Notes under the pieces: model-generated
The model's input: only the letters and a program-made list of their open reading frames with translations
Databases searched by the model: none
Told to the model about the DNA's origin: nothing
Shown: piece by piece, positions 7,972 through 17,920 of the stretch
Layout: each line of letters starts with the position of its first letter
Position numbering within the stretch: position 1 is the first letter of the stretch
Position numbers and translations under genes: made by a program
NCBI GenBank assembly: GCA_016195815.1
Contig: JACPYX010000001.1
Span: forward strand, 109,955-173,954
Direction: 5' to 3'
From: Chloroflexota bacterium
GTDB lineage: Bacteria; Chloroflexota; Anaerolineae; Anaerolineales; Villigracilaceae
DNA: 64,000 bases

Positions 7972-8451
7972 ATGGACATAGACACCATTGAATCAAAGAT
8001 CGGCTCACACGCGCCGGATTTTCGTCTGCCAGCCACCAGTGGGAACGAGATCGGGCTTTCTGATTTTCGCGGCAGAAAAAATGTCGTGCTGTTTTTTGTG
8101 CGCGAATTCAACTGAATGCAGTGCCGCGCGCACGTCGCCCAGTTGGGGCGCATGTATGAAAAGTTCCGCGAAGCAGGCGCAGAGATCATCGTAATTTTAG
8201 GTGACACAATGGAACGCGCCCGGCAATATGTTAAATCCGTGAATGCCCCATTTCCCATCCTGAGCGATCCCGAACGCGAAGTCTATCGGATTTATGAATT
8301 GGAAAAATATTTCCTGCTCGTTCAACGCACTGCATCGCTGGTGATTGACCACGACGGCATCGTCCGCTATCTCAAGCGGACTACCATCCCGAACGTCTGG
8401 CTGCAGGAAAGCCGCGAGATCTTCGGCTTCATAGACAGCCTGAACGCGTAA
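7972..8451 (+). CDS. Peroxiredoxin-like (AhpC/TSA) protein with in-frame UGA, probable selenoprotein
   Basis: ATG at 7972 (AGGAAAG, 5-nt spacing) opens a frame that reads [14 protein letters not shown]...[11 protein letters not shown], meets TGA at 8113-8115, and continues in the same frame as [17 protein letters not shown] to the TAA at 8451 (160 codons). The UGA falls exactly where this peroxiredoxin-like family has the first Cys of a CxxC motif (REF-T-C-xx-CRAHV), so the protein would carry U48-M-Q-C51. The ORF track shows only the part after the UGA. Both halves match one family without a gap, and a stem-loop with the bacterial SECIS geometry follows. Likely role: selenium-dependent thiol peroxidase or thiol-disulfide reductase. 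Alternatives: sequencing error, recent nonsense mutation, or a strain without Sec machinery (no sel genes are in this window). Confidence 0.8.
8113..8155 (+). promoter_or_regulatory. Candidate bacterial SECIS element following the in-frame UGA
   Basis: After TGA (8113-8115) comes a stem ACGU/CGCCC pairing with GGGCG/AUGU (9 bp with one bulged C at 8151) closing the 5-nt loop AGUUG at 8141-8145. The loop starts 25 nt after the UGA and has G in its second position. Both agree with the published bacterial SECIS consensus: a G among the first two loop bases and a UGA-to-loop distance of about 16-37 nt. The stem lies inside the coding sequence, as bacterial SECIS elements do. Confidence 0.65.
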
Positions 8452-8458
8452 CCTAATC

Positions 8459-8497
8459 AAAGGTTCGACAAGTCTGATACACTTGTCGAACCTTTTT
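8459..8497 (+). terminator. Rho-independent terminator after the selenoprotein-like gene
   Basis: A perfect 15-bp stem (AAAGGTTCGACAAGT and its complement) with a 7-nt loop runs into TTTTT, starting 7 nt after the stop codon. Confidence 0.88.
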
Positions 8498-8522
8498 GAT
8501 TTGATAGATCCGTGAGGTTATT

Positions 8523-9551
8523 ATGCAATTTGACGCAGCTTTACCGCCCGTTCCATTGAAAGATATTCCCGCGATTGCCAAATCCGCCGAGGAAATCGGC
8601 TTCGCTTCTCTCTGGACCTCCGAGACTCAACACGACCCATTCCTGCCCTGCGCGTTGATCGCGGAACACACCGCGCGCATGCAATTCGGCACGGCCATCG
8701 CGGTCTCGTTCGCGCGCTCGCCTGCCACGTTGGCCTACACCGCCTGGGATTTGGCCGCGCAATCAAACGGACGATTCATCCTCGGACTCGGCACGCAGGT
8801 CAAGGCGCACATTGAACGCCGCTTCGGAATGCAGTGGCCCGAGTCTGTGACCGGAAAACTGCGCGAGCAGATCCTTGCCATCCGCGCTTTGTGGGACACG
8901 TGGCAAAACGGGACGAAATTAAACTTCCGCGGCGAGTATTACAAACTGACACTGATGTCGCCGTTTTTCAATCCAGGGCCATTGCCGCCTTCTCCTAAAG
9001 GAGAAGGGCTGGGAGTGAGGTCAATTCCAATTTACATTGCCGGCGTAAACAGGGGACTGGCAAAACTCGCAGGCGGACTATGCGAGGGATTCCACGCGCA
9101 CCCGTTCAACAGTCCGCGCTATTTGGGCGAAGTCATGTTGCCGGCGATTGAAGAAGGTGCAACAAAAGAAGGAAGAAAGAGAAAAGATATTTCAGTTTCC
9201 GCGACTGCTTTCGTTGCAACGTCCTCCGAAGAAGAAAATTTTGCGCGGACACAAATTGCCTTTTACGCGTCCACACCATCTTATCGCGCCGTGATGAATT
9301 TCCACGGCTGGGGCGATGTGGCCGAGAAGTTATCGGCTCATGCGGCTAAAGGCGCATGGCCTGAAATGCCCATGCTCATCACGGATGAGATGTTGCATGA
9401 GTTTTGTCTCGTGACTTCGCCGGAAAAATTGGCCGATGGTTTGAAAAAGCGTTACGATGGAATCGCAGACCGGCTAACTTTATATACCCCATTCGTGCCG
9501 GGCGAGAGGGATGAATGGTGGAGGAAACTGGCGAATTCTTTTATGAAGTAG
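8523..9551 (+). CDS. LLM class flavin-dependent (F420-type) oxidoreductase
   Basis: 342 aa, luciferase-like monooxygenase fold. The N-terminus MQFDAALPPVPLKDIPAIAKSAEEIGFASLWTSETQHDPF, then IAVSFARSPATLAYTAWDLAAQSNGRFILGLGTQVKAHIERRFGM, closely follow the F420-dependent LLM subfamily known as TIGR03617-like. Such enzymes transfer hydride between reduced deazaflavin (or FMN) and an organic substrate; the substrate is unknown. GTGAGG before the ATG is a usable ribosome binding site. Around residues 153-166 the protein carries PSPKGEGLGVR, encoded by a palindromic intergenic repeat; family members I recall have a short proline loop there. F420 use is inferred from the subfamily only. Confidence 0.85.
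   Translation: MQFDAALPPVPLKDIPAIAKSAEEIGFASLWTSETQHDPFLPCALIAEHTARMQFGTAIAVSFARSPATLAYTAWDLAAQSNGRFILGLGTQVKAHIERRFGMQWPESVTGKLREQILAIRALWDTWQNGTKLNFRGEYYKLTLMSPFFNPGPLPPSPKGEGLGVRSIPIYIAGVNRGLAKLAGGLCEGFHAHPFNSPRYLGEVMLPAIEEGATKEGRKRKDISVSATAFVATSSEEENFARTQIAFYASTPSYRAVMNFHGWGDVAEKLSAHAAKGAWPEMPMLITDEMLHEFCLVTSPEKLADGLKKRYDGIADRLTLYTPFVPGERDEWWRKLANSFMK
8982..9021 (+). repeat. Palindromic repeat translated in frame within the LLM oxidoreductase gene
   Basis: CCTTCTCCTAAAGGAGAAGG is a palindrome and is followed by GCTGGGAGTGAGG, the layout of a widespread intergenic repeat. Here it is read as PPSPKGEGLGVR between two conserved parts of the enzyme. A sibling copy lies in the RNA methyltransferase gene at 5464-5520. 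Confidence 0.7.
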
Positions 9552-9626
9552 AATTCGGGCAAAATTGCAAAACGCAAATCTAATCTGCGTTTATCTGCAT
9601 TCATCTGTGGTTAAAACCGGAGAAAT

Positions 9627-9956
9627 ATGAACTTTACCGATTATCAAACCAAGTCCCGCGCCACTGCCAAGTATCCCGCCATCGGACACGGCCTCATCTA
9701 TCCCACACTTGGGCTGGTCAACGAGGCCGGCGAGGTGGCGGGCAAGATCAAAAAAGTATTCCGCGATAAAGACGGCCTCATCAGCGAAGAAACGCGCGAA
9801 GCCCTCAAAGCCGAACTCGGCGACGTGCTTTGGTATTTGGCGCAGGTCGCAACTGAATTAAATTTATCCCTTGACGAAATCGCCGAATACAATCTCGCCA
9901 AACTGCTCGACCGCCAGGCGCGCGGCAAGATCAAAGGCGACGGCGATAATCGCTAA
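9627..9956 (+). CDS. MazG-like nucleoside triphosphate pyrophosphohydrolase
   Basis: 109 aa. GLVNEAGEVAGKIKK gives the first ExxE half of the all-alpha NTP-PPase metal site and ELGDVLWYLAQVATEL the second (ExxD); this is the minimal single-domain MazG fold. The enzyme would hydrolyse (d)NTPs to (d)NMP and pyrophosphate, often in nucleotide pool cleaning; the precise substrate is unknown. CCGGAGAA precedes the ATG. It stands alone, followed by a hairpin and then the clpC promoter region. Confidence 0.88.
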   Translation: MNFTDYQTKSRATAKYPAIGHGLIYPTLGLVNEAGEVAGKIKKVFRDKDGLISEETREALKAELGDVLWYLAQVATELNLSLDEIAEYNLAKLLDRQARGKIKGDGDNR

Positions 9957-9958
9957 AA

Positions 9959-9993
9959 GTATCAGGTTCCAAGCATCGCGCTCAACCTGATAC
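9959..9993. terminator. Hairpin after the MazG-like gene (weak terminator)
   Basis: Perfect 10-bp arms GTATCAGGTT and its complement with a 15-nt loop, a few bases after the stop codon. The downstream T-run is poor, so it may act as an mRNA-stabilising hairpin rather than a full terminator. Confidence 0.5.
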
Positions 9994-10116
9994 CTTAAAC
10001 CGGCAGCCTGAAACCTATCCAAACTCTAATCTTTCTCCTACACAGACTCCCTTCTCTTTTTGGTAGAATCAAACACGACCCAAACTATCTAATTGGGTCG
10101 AGGAGAGACACACACT

Positions 10117-12606
<2,490 letters not shown>

Positions 12607-12615
12607 ATCGCAAGC

Positions 12616-12655
12616 AAGACCCTAAAGGTCTGACAGATCTTTAGGGTCTTTTTGT
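12616..12655 (+). terminator. Rho-independent terminator of clpC
   Basis: A 12-bp perfect stem AAGACCCTAAAG...CTTTAGGGTCTT with an 11-nt loop and a following TTTGTTTT tract, 10 nt after the clpC stop. Confidence 0.9.
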
Positions 12656-12742
12656 TTTGTTATCCTCTCTTAATAATATTTCCTACTCACGCCGCATCTT
12701 ATCAGCACGGACCGGAAGATTATTTTAGAAGGAGACTTTATC

Positions 12743-13294
12743 ATGAGCAACCAATTTGAAACCGCAACACTGGCCGGGGGCTGCTTCTGGTGTTTGGAAG
12801 CCGTTTTCGATGATGTCAAAGGCGTGCAATCTGTCGAGTCTGGTTATGCAGGCGGGACAAAAGCTAATCCATCTTATCGTGAAGTCTGCACCGGCGTGAC
12901 CGGCCACGCGGAAGTTGTGCAGGTCAAATTTGATCCGCAGGTTGTTTCCTTCAAGGACATTTTGAATGTATTCTTTGCCATCCACGACCCGACCACGCTC
13001 AACCGTCAAGGCGCGGATGTTGGCGCGCAATATCGCTCAGCCATCTTTTATCACAGCGACGAGCAAAAGAGAATCGCAACCGAACTCATCAACGAGTTGA
13101 ACGCCCAGAAGATCTGGGACAAGCCCATCGTGACCGAAGTTACTCTCTTCGACAAGTTCTACACGGCCGAAGAGTATCACCAGGAATATTTTGCCAATAA
13201 TCCCAATCAGCCATATTGCCAGGCCGTAATCGCGCCGAAGGTGGCCAAGTTTCGCAAGCACCATTTGGAGATGCTGAAGAAGCAGGCGGCGTAA
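12743..13294 (+). CDS. msrA: Peptide-methionine (S)-S-oxide reductase
   Basis: 183 aa. LAGGCFWCLEAVFDDVKGV contains the catalytic GCFWC motif, followed by SGYAGGTKANPSYREVCTGVTGHAEVVQV and RSAIFYHSDEQKR, all diagnostic of MsrA. It reduces the S-epimer of methionine sulfoxide in proteins using thioredoxin and so repairs oxidative damage. AGAAGGAG precedes the ATG with 8-nt spacing. No msrB is fused or adjacent. It ends with a hairpin before dus. Confidence 0.95.
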   Translation: MSNQFETATLAGGCFWCLEAVFDDVKGVQSVESGYAGGTKANPSYREVCTGVTGHAEVVQVKFDPQVVSFKDILNVFFAIHDPTTLNRQGADVGAQYRSAIFYHSDEQKRIATELINELNAQKIWDKPIVTEVTLFDKFYTAEEYHQEYFANNPNQPYCQAVIAPKVAKFRKHHLEMLKKQAA

Positions 13295-13322
13295 AGGGTT
13301 AAGATTTTCCGTTATACTGTGG

Positions 13323-13350
13323 GCGGGCGAAATTCGTCCGCTCTTTTATT
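13323..13350 (+). terminator. Terminator-like hairpin between msrA and dus
   Basis: GCGGGCGAAATTCGTCCGC folds into a 7-bp stem and is followed by TCTTTTATTT. It lies between a TATACT box (13313) and the dus ATG, so it could end msrA transcripts or modulate dus. Confidence 0.55.
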
Positions 13351-13351
13351 T

Positions 13352-14317
13352 ATGGAACAACAAATATCCATTCCCAACTTCTCCATCCGCGACATCCCCA
13401 TCTACGGCGATGCGATCCTCGCGCCCATGGACGGCTATTCCGACTGGCCGTTCCGCTCGCTGTGCCGTGAGTTGGGTTCGGCCATGAGTTACACCGAATT
13501 CGTGCAGGTGGAAAAGATTCTCAGCCGCTCCAAACGTCCGCTGGCGAAACTGCATTATGAAGAGATCGAGCGTCCGGTCACGTTCCAGATTTACGGCGAC
13601 GACCCTGACACGATCCTGAAAGCCGCGCTAAAAATCGAAGCGCTCGGCCCGGACATTATTGACATCAACATGGGTTGTCCGGCCAAGACCGTGTCGAGCC
13701 GCGGCGCGGGCGTGGGCATGATGCGCACGCCCTTGAAGATCGCGCACACCTTCAAGAAATTGACATCCGCGCTCAAAGTTCCAGTCACAGGAAAGATTCG
13801 TTTGGGTTGGGAAAATTATCGCTCGTATAAACTCATTGCCCGCATCGTCGAGGAGAACGGCGGCTCACTGATCGCCATTCATGGACGCACCAAAGAGCAA
13901 AGTTACAGCGGCATGGCAGATTGGGACGCGATTGCCGAGGTCAAAGGCGCAGTCAAGATTCCGGTCATCGGAAGCGGGGACGTCAAAACGGTCGCGGATA
14001 TTGAACGGATGAAGAAACACACCGGCTGTGACGCGGTGATGATTGGCCGCGCCGCTATCGCTAACCCGTGGATCTTTTCGCGCCTCGACCGGGATCAGGT
14101 CACGCCCGGGCAAGTCCGCCAAACGGTCCGCCAGCATCTAGAGCGCAGTGTCAAATTTTATGGGCCGGAGGATGGTCAGAGGTTGTTCCGAAAATATGCG
14201 GTGCAATATTTGCTGTTAAGAAGTCTTGACCGGGAAGCTCGCAAGCAAATCCTGCGCGAGCGGCCGAGCGGAGAATTTTTATCAATGCTCGACCAAATCT
14301 ACGCCGTAACAGCTTAG
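13352..14317 (+). CDS. dus: tRNA-dihydrouridine synthase (Dus family)
   Basis: 321 aa from the chosen ATG. APMDGYSDWPFRSLCRELG is the FMN-binding N-terminus, DINMGCPAKTVSSRGAGVGMM holds the active-site Cys, and IAIHGRTKEQSYSGMADWDAI with VIGSGDVKTVADIERM completes the flavin-binding TIM barrel. The enzyme reduces uridines in the D-loop of tRNA using NADPH. The track starts at a GTG at 13319, but those 11 codons run through a terminator-like hairpin, so ATG 13352 is preferred; it lacks a clear Shine-Dalgarno. DusA, DusB or DusC specificity is not decidable here. Confidence 0.92.
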   Translation: MEQQISIPNFSIRDIPIYGDAILAPMDGYSDWPFRSLCRELGSAMSYTEFVQVEKILSRSKRPLAKLHYEEIERPVTFQIYGDDPDTILKAALKIEALGPDIIDINMGCPAKTVSSRGAGVGMMRTPLKIAHTFKKLTSALKVPVTGKIRLGWENYRSYKLIARIVEENGGSLIAIHGRTKEQSYSGMADWDAIAEVKGAVKIPVIGSGDVKTVADIERMKKHTGCDAVMIGRAAIANPWIFSRLDRDQVTPGQVRQTVRQHLERSVKFYGPEDGQRLFRKYAVQYLLLRSLDREARKQILRERPSGEFLSMLDQIYAVTA

Positions 14318-14566
14318 AATATGGTTTCCTTACAAGCTATGCCATGCTTTTTGCTCATGTTCGAATATCCCCAAAAGGCAGGTTGACCTGACCTTTGTTT
14401 CCTCTTACAATGGTAGGGCAAGCACTACCACTCTACTATAAATGGCATGTAACTACTTCGCAGGTTTTTTTCGCCCCGACCACGATCCTCCGTATAGGTT
14501 GGTTCGCATATCTGCCTGACTTTAGCGTTTATTCACACTTTTAGCTGATTTTCGGAGGAAAATCCT

Positions 14567-15910
14567 ATGCCTACCCCTATCGTTTCCAAACGTGCCCCTA
14601 TTTACGCCGATGTTCCCGATGAAAAGTGGAATGACTGGCGCTGGCAATTAAGCCATCGTCTCAACACGGCTGAAGACATCGAAAAAGTTCTGCCTCTCAC
14701 CGATTCTGAACGCAAAGCGCTCAACACCAGCGGACTATTCCGCGTGGACGTAACGCCTTACTTTATTTCCCTGATAGATCCGGACGACCCTAACGACCCG
14801 ACCCGCATGCAGATCATCCCGCGCTCAGAGGAGATGCAAGCCTTCACCGCCATGATGGAAGATTCGCTGGCGGAGGACCGCCACTCTCCCGTGCCGGGCC
14901 TTGTTCACCGGTATCCTGACAGGGTCCTTATGCTGGTAACCACGCAGTGCGCGTCGTACTGCCGCTATTGCACGCGCTCGCGCATCGTCGGCGACCCCGG
15001 ACAGACTTTCTCGCGCCAGGAATTTGAAGCGCAGATCGAATACCTCAAGCGCACGCCGCAAGTGCGCGACGTCCTGCTTTCCGGCGGCGACCCACTCGTG
15101 CTGGCGCCGAAAATACTGGAAGAGATACTCACGCGTCTGCGCGAGATTCCGCACATCGAGATCGTCCGCATTGGCTCGCGCGTGCCGGTCTTCATGCCGA
15201 TGCGCATTACGCAGGAATTGTGTGATATGCTCGCGAAATTCCATCCGTTGTGGCTGAACATCCACGTCAATCATCCGAACGAGATCACGAAGGAATTGGC
15301 CGAAGCCTGCGACCGCATGAGCCGCGCGGGCATCCCGCTTGGAAACCAGTCCGTGCTATTAGCCGGGATCAATGACTGTGTTCACATCCAACGCGAATTG
15401 GTCCAGAAGTTGACGCGGATTCGCGTCCGCCCATATTATCTGTACCAGTGTGACTTGGTCGAAGGTGCGGGACATTTCCGTACACCTGTCGCAAAAGGCA
15501 TCGAGATCATCGAAGGCCTGCGCGGACACACATCCGGTTACGCCGTGCCGCAATTCATCGTGGACGCTCCAGGCGGCGGAGGAAAAATACCGGTCATGCC
15601 GAATTATTTGTTGAGCATGTCCGATCACAAAGTGATCGTCCGTAACTACGAAGGTTACGTTACGACTTATGAAGAGCCGACCGAATACAAGTCGCATGAC
15701 CCGAAAACCTGCAAGTTCTGTCAGAGCAAGCGCCCCGAGGTCGGCCAGACCGGGCTTACAGGTTTGCTCGACGGCGAAGAGATGTTCATCAAGCCGATTG
15801 GATTTGACGAGATGCACAACCGCCACGGTGTTCAACATCGTTTGAAAGACGCAAAGAAATGGCAGCCTTTGGGCATCGGCGCGGGCGGCCCGCCAAACGA
15901 AGAAGCCTAA
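14567..15910 (+). CDS. kamA: Lysine 2,3-aminomutase (radical SAM, PLP)
   Basis: 447 aa. Radical-SAM CxxxCxxC in TTQCASYCRYCTRSR (about residue 127), SAM-binding LSGGDPLVL, PLP-lysine region GGGGKIPVMPNYL (about 339) and the C-terminal zinc-type cysteines CKFCQ. It interconverts L-lysine and beta-lysine. The strong ribosome binding site CGGAGGAAAA sits before the ATG. The 249 nt upstream contain no riboswitch I recognise. No other lysine-fermentation gene and no beta-lysine acetyltransferase is adjacent, so the product could serve as an osmolyte precursor or in a modification pathway. The C-terminal tail (about 60 aa past the barrel) is longer than in minimal homologues. Confidence 0.9.
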   Translation: MPTPIVSKRAPIYADVPDEKWNDWRWQLSHRLNTAEDIEKVLPLTDSERKALNTSGLFRVDVTPYFISLIDPDDPNDPTRMQIIPRSEEMQAFTAMMEDSLAEDRHSPVPGLVHRYPDRVLMLVTTQCASYCRYCTRSRIVGDPGQTFSRQEFEAQIEYLKRTPQVRDVLLSGGDPLVLAPKILEEILTRLREIPHIEIVRIGSRVPVFMPMRITQELCDMLAKFHPLWLNIHVNHPNEITKELAEACDRMSRAGIPLGNQSVLLAGINDCVHIQRELVQKLTRIRVRPYYLYQCDLVEGAGHFRTPVAKGIEIIEGLRGHTSGYAVPQFIVDAPGGGGKIPVMPNYLLSMSDHKVIVRNYEGYVTTYEEPTEYKSHDPKTCKFCQSKRPEVGQTGLTGLLDGEEMFIKPIGFDEMHNRHGVQHRLKDAKKWQPLGIGAGGPPNEEA

Positions 15911-15933
15911 TTAAAAAGTCAAGGAGATATTAA

Positions 15934-16710
15934 ATGGTCAAAGAACGAACCACATTGGTCAAAGAACGAACCACTTTGCAAGCTTTACGAAAATTCTTGA
16001 TCCTGGCATTGACCCTCACGATCGCATTGGCGGCATGCGCGCCGCAACAAGCTACGGAAAGTCCTGAACGACAGGTCGCCACATTCGTTGCGATGACTGT
16101 ATCTGCACAAAATGCCGAGACCGCCGCGGCTCAACCCCTCACCACCGCAACAACCGCACCGACTGAAGCACAGGCGCTCGTCCTTCCTACCCTGACTCCC
16201 ATCATCCTGCCGACCGTGACGCCCTTTGTGGCGTCATCTGGTTCCGGCGGATCAAGTGGAGGGTCGAGCGGCGGCTCCGGCAGCGGAGGCAGTTCGTCTG
16301 GCAGTCAGAAATATCTTTGCACTCTCGTAAGCCAGACGCCCAACGACGGCAGTCCTGCTACAATCCTGAAAGTCGGCGACACGCTCGACGTCAAATGGAC
16401 GCTCAGGAACGACGGCACCAAGACTTGGGAATCCACCTGGCCCTGGTCTTTCTACTCCTCTGCGGTTGACACAAACGTCCCGTCTAACTCCACTCTGACA
16501 ATGTCCTCTGTCGGATCCCAAACTTCGCTCGGAACGAATGTGGAGCCAGGCAAGATGATCACACTGGGCGTCGAACTGACCGCTCCCGGTAATTTCGATG
16601 GCCGAGATCCAATCCGCATAGGAACTGCATGGACGATCATTGGCGATGGAACAAAATTCTGCAAAGTAGATATTAACGTGGAAGTCATCCGCCCAGGCAT
16701 GACGCCATAA
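15934..16710 (+). CDS. Lipoprotein with NBR1-type Ig-like domain
   Basis: 258 aa. The signal peptide LRKFLILALTLTIALAAC ends in an LAAC lipobox. A Thr/Pro/Ala-rich stretch and a Gly/Ser linker (GGSSGGSSGGSGSGG) then lead to a C-terminal domain beginning KYLCTLVSQTP, with W-x-L-x-N-x-G-x-x-x-W (VKWTLRNDGTKTWEST), the signature of Ig-like domains related to the NBR1 central domain. Expected outside the membrane; binding partner unknown. The N-terminus carries a 21-bp direct tandem repeat giving VKERTTL twice before the signal peptide. The next gene encodes a protein of the same design, so the two may be co-transcribed. Cell-surface role is inference. Confidence 0.82.
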   Translation: MVKERTTLVKERTTLQALRKFLILALTLTIALAACAPQQATESPERQVATFVAMTVSAQNAETAAAQPLTTATTAPTEAQALVLPTLTPIILPTVTPFVASSGSGGSSGGSSGGSGSGGSSSGSQKYLCTLVSQTPNDGSPATILKVGDTLDVKWTLRNDGTKTWESTWPWSFYSSAVDTNVPSNSTLTMSSVGSQTSLGTNVEPGKMITLGVELTAPGNFDGRDPIRIGTAWTIIGDGTKFCKVDINVEVIRPGMTP

Positions 16711-16746
16711 TGGCCGTACCGGCAGAAACGGCTAGGAGTCTACCGA

Positions 16747-17472
16747 ATGAAATTGCGAAAGCGCGTTGCATATTTTTGGCCGGTCGTCACAATCTTTATG
16801 TTCGCTTGTAACGTTTCGACCTTCGCGCCGCCTCAGCAGATCCCAACATCCGCACCCGGCATCGTGAATACGATCGTAGTCCAAACTGCGGCGGCTGCAT
16901 CTACACAGACGGCGGCCCTCATTCGTCCCTCCCTGACGCCATCTTTCACCCCGTTCCCCACTAAAACGGCCAGCATCACGCCTGCCCCAACCCAGACTTT
17001 TATCTTTAAACTCCCGACGTTTACTCCGATCCCCACCAAACCTTTGCCAACCAAAACCCCCAAAGGCAAAGGCGGAGGTGGAGGTGGAGGTGGCGGAGGA
17101 GGTGGAGGAGGTGGCGGCGGAGGCGGTGGCCCTAAGCCTGTCGTGAAATGGTCATGTAATTTGATCAGCCAGGATCCTGCCAACTTTACAAACATGGCGC
17201 CCGGGAAAATCTTTATTGCAAATTGGACTGTACAAAACACGGGCGACCAGGCCTGGTTACACACAACCATAGATATCGTCTATTCCAGCGGCGCAAATCT
17301 ATCAACCCTATCATTGTATGACACCACAACAGACACCAATGTCGGCAGTAATTATGTTGTGTCCGTTCCAATGATAGCCCCATCCTCGTCCGGGACGTAT
17401 TCAACGACCTGGGCATTGAGAGTAGGCAATACTTTGTTTTGCGGAATGCCGCTTACCATCATAGTGCCATAA
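16747..17472 (+). CDS. Lipoprotein with poly-glycine linker and NBR1-type Ig-like domain
   Basis: 241 aa. Signal peptide ending FMFACNV (lipobox FAC), Thr/Pro-rich region with TPxPT repeats, then an uninterrupted run of more than 20 glycines (17068-17130, mixed GGN codons) and a C-terminal domain starting KWSCNLISQDP with the W-x-V-x-N-x-G-x-x-x-W pattern (NWTVQNTGDQAW). It is a paralogue of the preceding lipoprotein with a different linker. TAGGAG lies upstream of the ATG. The run of GGN codons is prone to slippage, so the linker length may vary among strains. Function unknown; predicted surface-anchored. Confidence 0.82.
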   Translation: MKLRKRVAYFWPVVTIFMFACNVSTFAPPQQIPTSAPGIVNTIVVQTAAAASTQTAALIRPSLTPSFTPFPTKTASITPAPTQTFIFKLPTFTPIPTKPLPTKTPKGKGGGGGGGGGGGGGGGGGGGGPKPVVKWSCNLISQDPANFTNMAPGKIFIANWTVQNTGDQAWLHTTIDIVYSSGANLSTLSLYDTTTDTNVGSNYVVSVPMIAPSSSGTYSTTWALRVGNTLFCGMPLTIIVP

Positions 17473-17502
17473 CATCGTGCGGAGATATTGACAGCACAAA
17501 CA

Positions 17503-17545
17503 AAAAAATTCGGGACGGCCGCGTATGGCCGTCCCGAATTTTTTA
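17503..17545. terminator. Bidirectional terminator between convergent genes
   Basis: AAAAAATTCGGGACGGCC, a 6-nt loop and the exact complement give an 18-bp hairpin with A-run and T-run on both sides, between the lipoprotein gene (+) and the small membrane protein gene (-). Confidence 0.92.
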
Positions 17546-17554
17546 TTGCAAGCA

Positions 17555-17842
17555 TTACGATGCCGGTGGGATTGGTCCGCTGGGCGGCGTAATTATCGTC
17601 GCAGTGGGCTTCCTGCGTAACATAAAGAATCCAACTGCGACCGGGATGAGAATGAAGATCAATGACAGGCACACAAGCACAAAACCAACTGTGGGCGGAA
17701 TACCGCCGCTCTGATCGCCGAGGCTGAATGTCCCGCCGCCAAATGCGGATATTGCTCCGAATAGAAGCAGAAACAGCCCGGGGCACCCGCACAGAACAGC
17801 GGATGCAATGGTTGCGATGATGCCGGTATTTTTATTGTTCAT
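17555..17842 (-). CDS. Small two-helix membrane protein, unknown function
   Basis: 95 aa. The first helix GIIATIASAVLCGCPGLFLLLFGAISAF and the second VGFVLVCLSLIFILIPVAVGFFML are separated by a Gly-rich loop; the C-terminus is Pro/Thr-rich. GGAGGAGAAAAT precedes the ATG, a good ribosome binding site. Such CGCPG two-helix proteins are common next to lipoproteins in Anaerolineae-type genomes as I recall, but I know no function. The bidirectional terminator follows immediately. Confidence 0.7.
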   Translation of the reverse strand: MNNKNTGIIATIASAVLCGCPGLFLLLFGAISAFGGGTFSLGDQSGGIPPTVGFVLVCLSLIFILIPVAVGFFMLRRKPTATIITPPSGPIPPAS

Positions 17843-17920
17843 TATTTTCTCCTCCGAAAATTTTCCTCGATTATACGTACATAATAAAGCGATGCAAGTT
17901 TTCAGCGCGAACCATTGGTA

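Noticed and set aside
14318-14566. Possible lysine riboswitch upstream of kamA
   Set aside because: The region lacks the conserved lysine-riboswitch core and no terminator is seen; only a good ribosome binding site is clear.
17068-17130. GGN repeat as a tandem-repeat locus or CRISPR-like array
   Set aside because: It is a coding poly-glycine linker; there are no spacers.
16833-17270. Minus-strand ORF with a poly-proline run
   Set aside because: The exact antisense of the poly-glycine linker of the lipoprotein gene.
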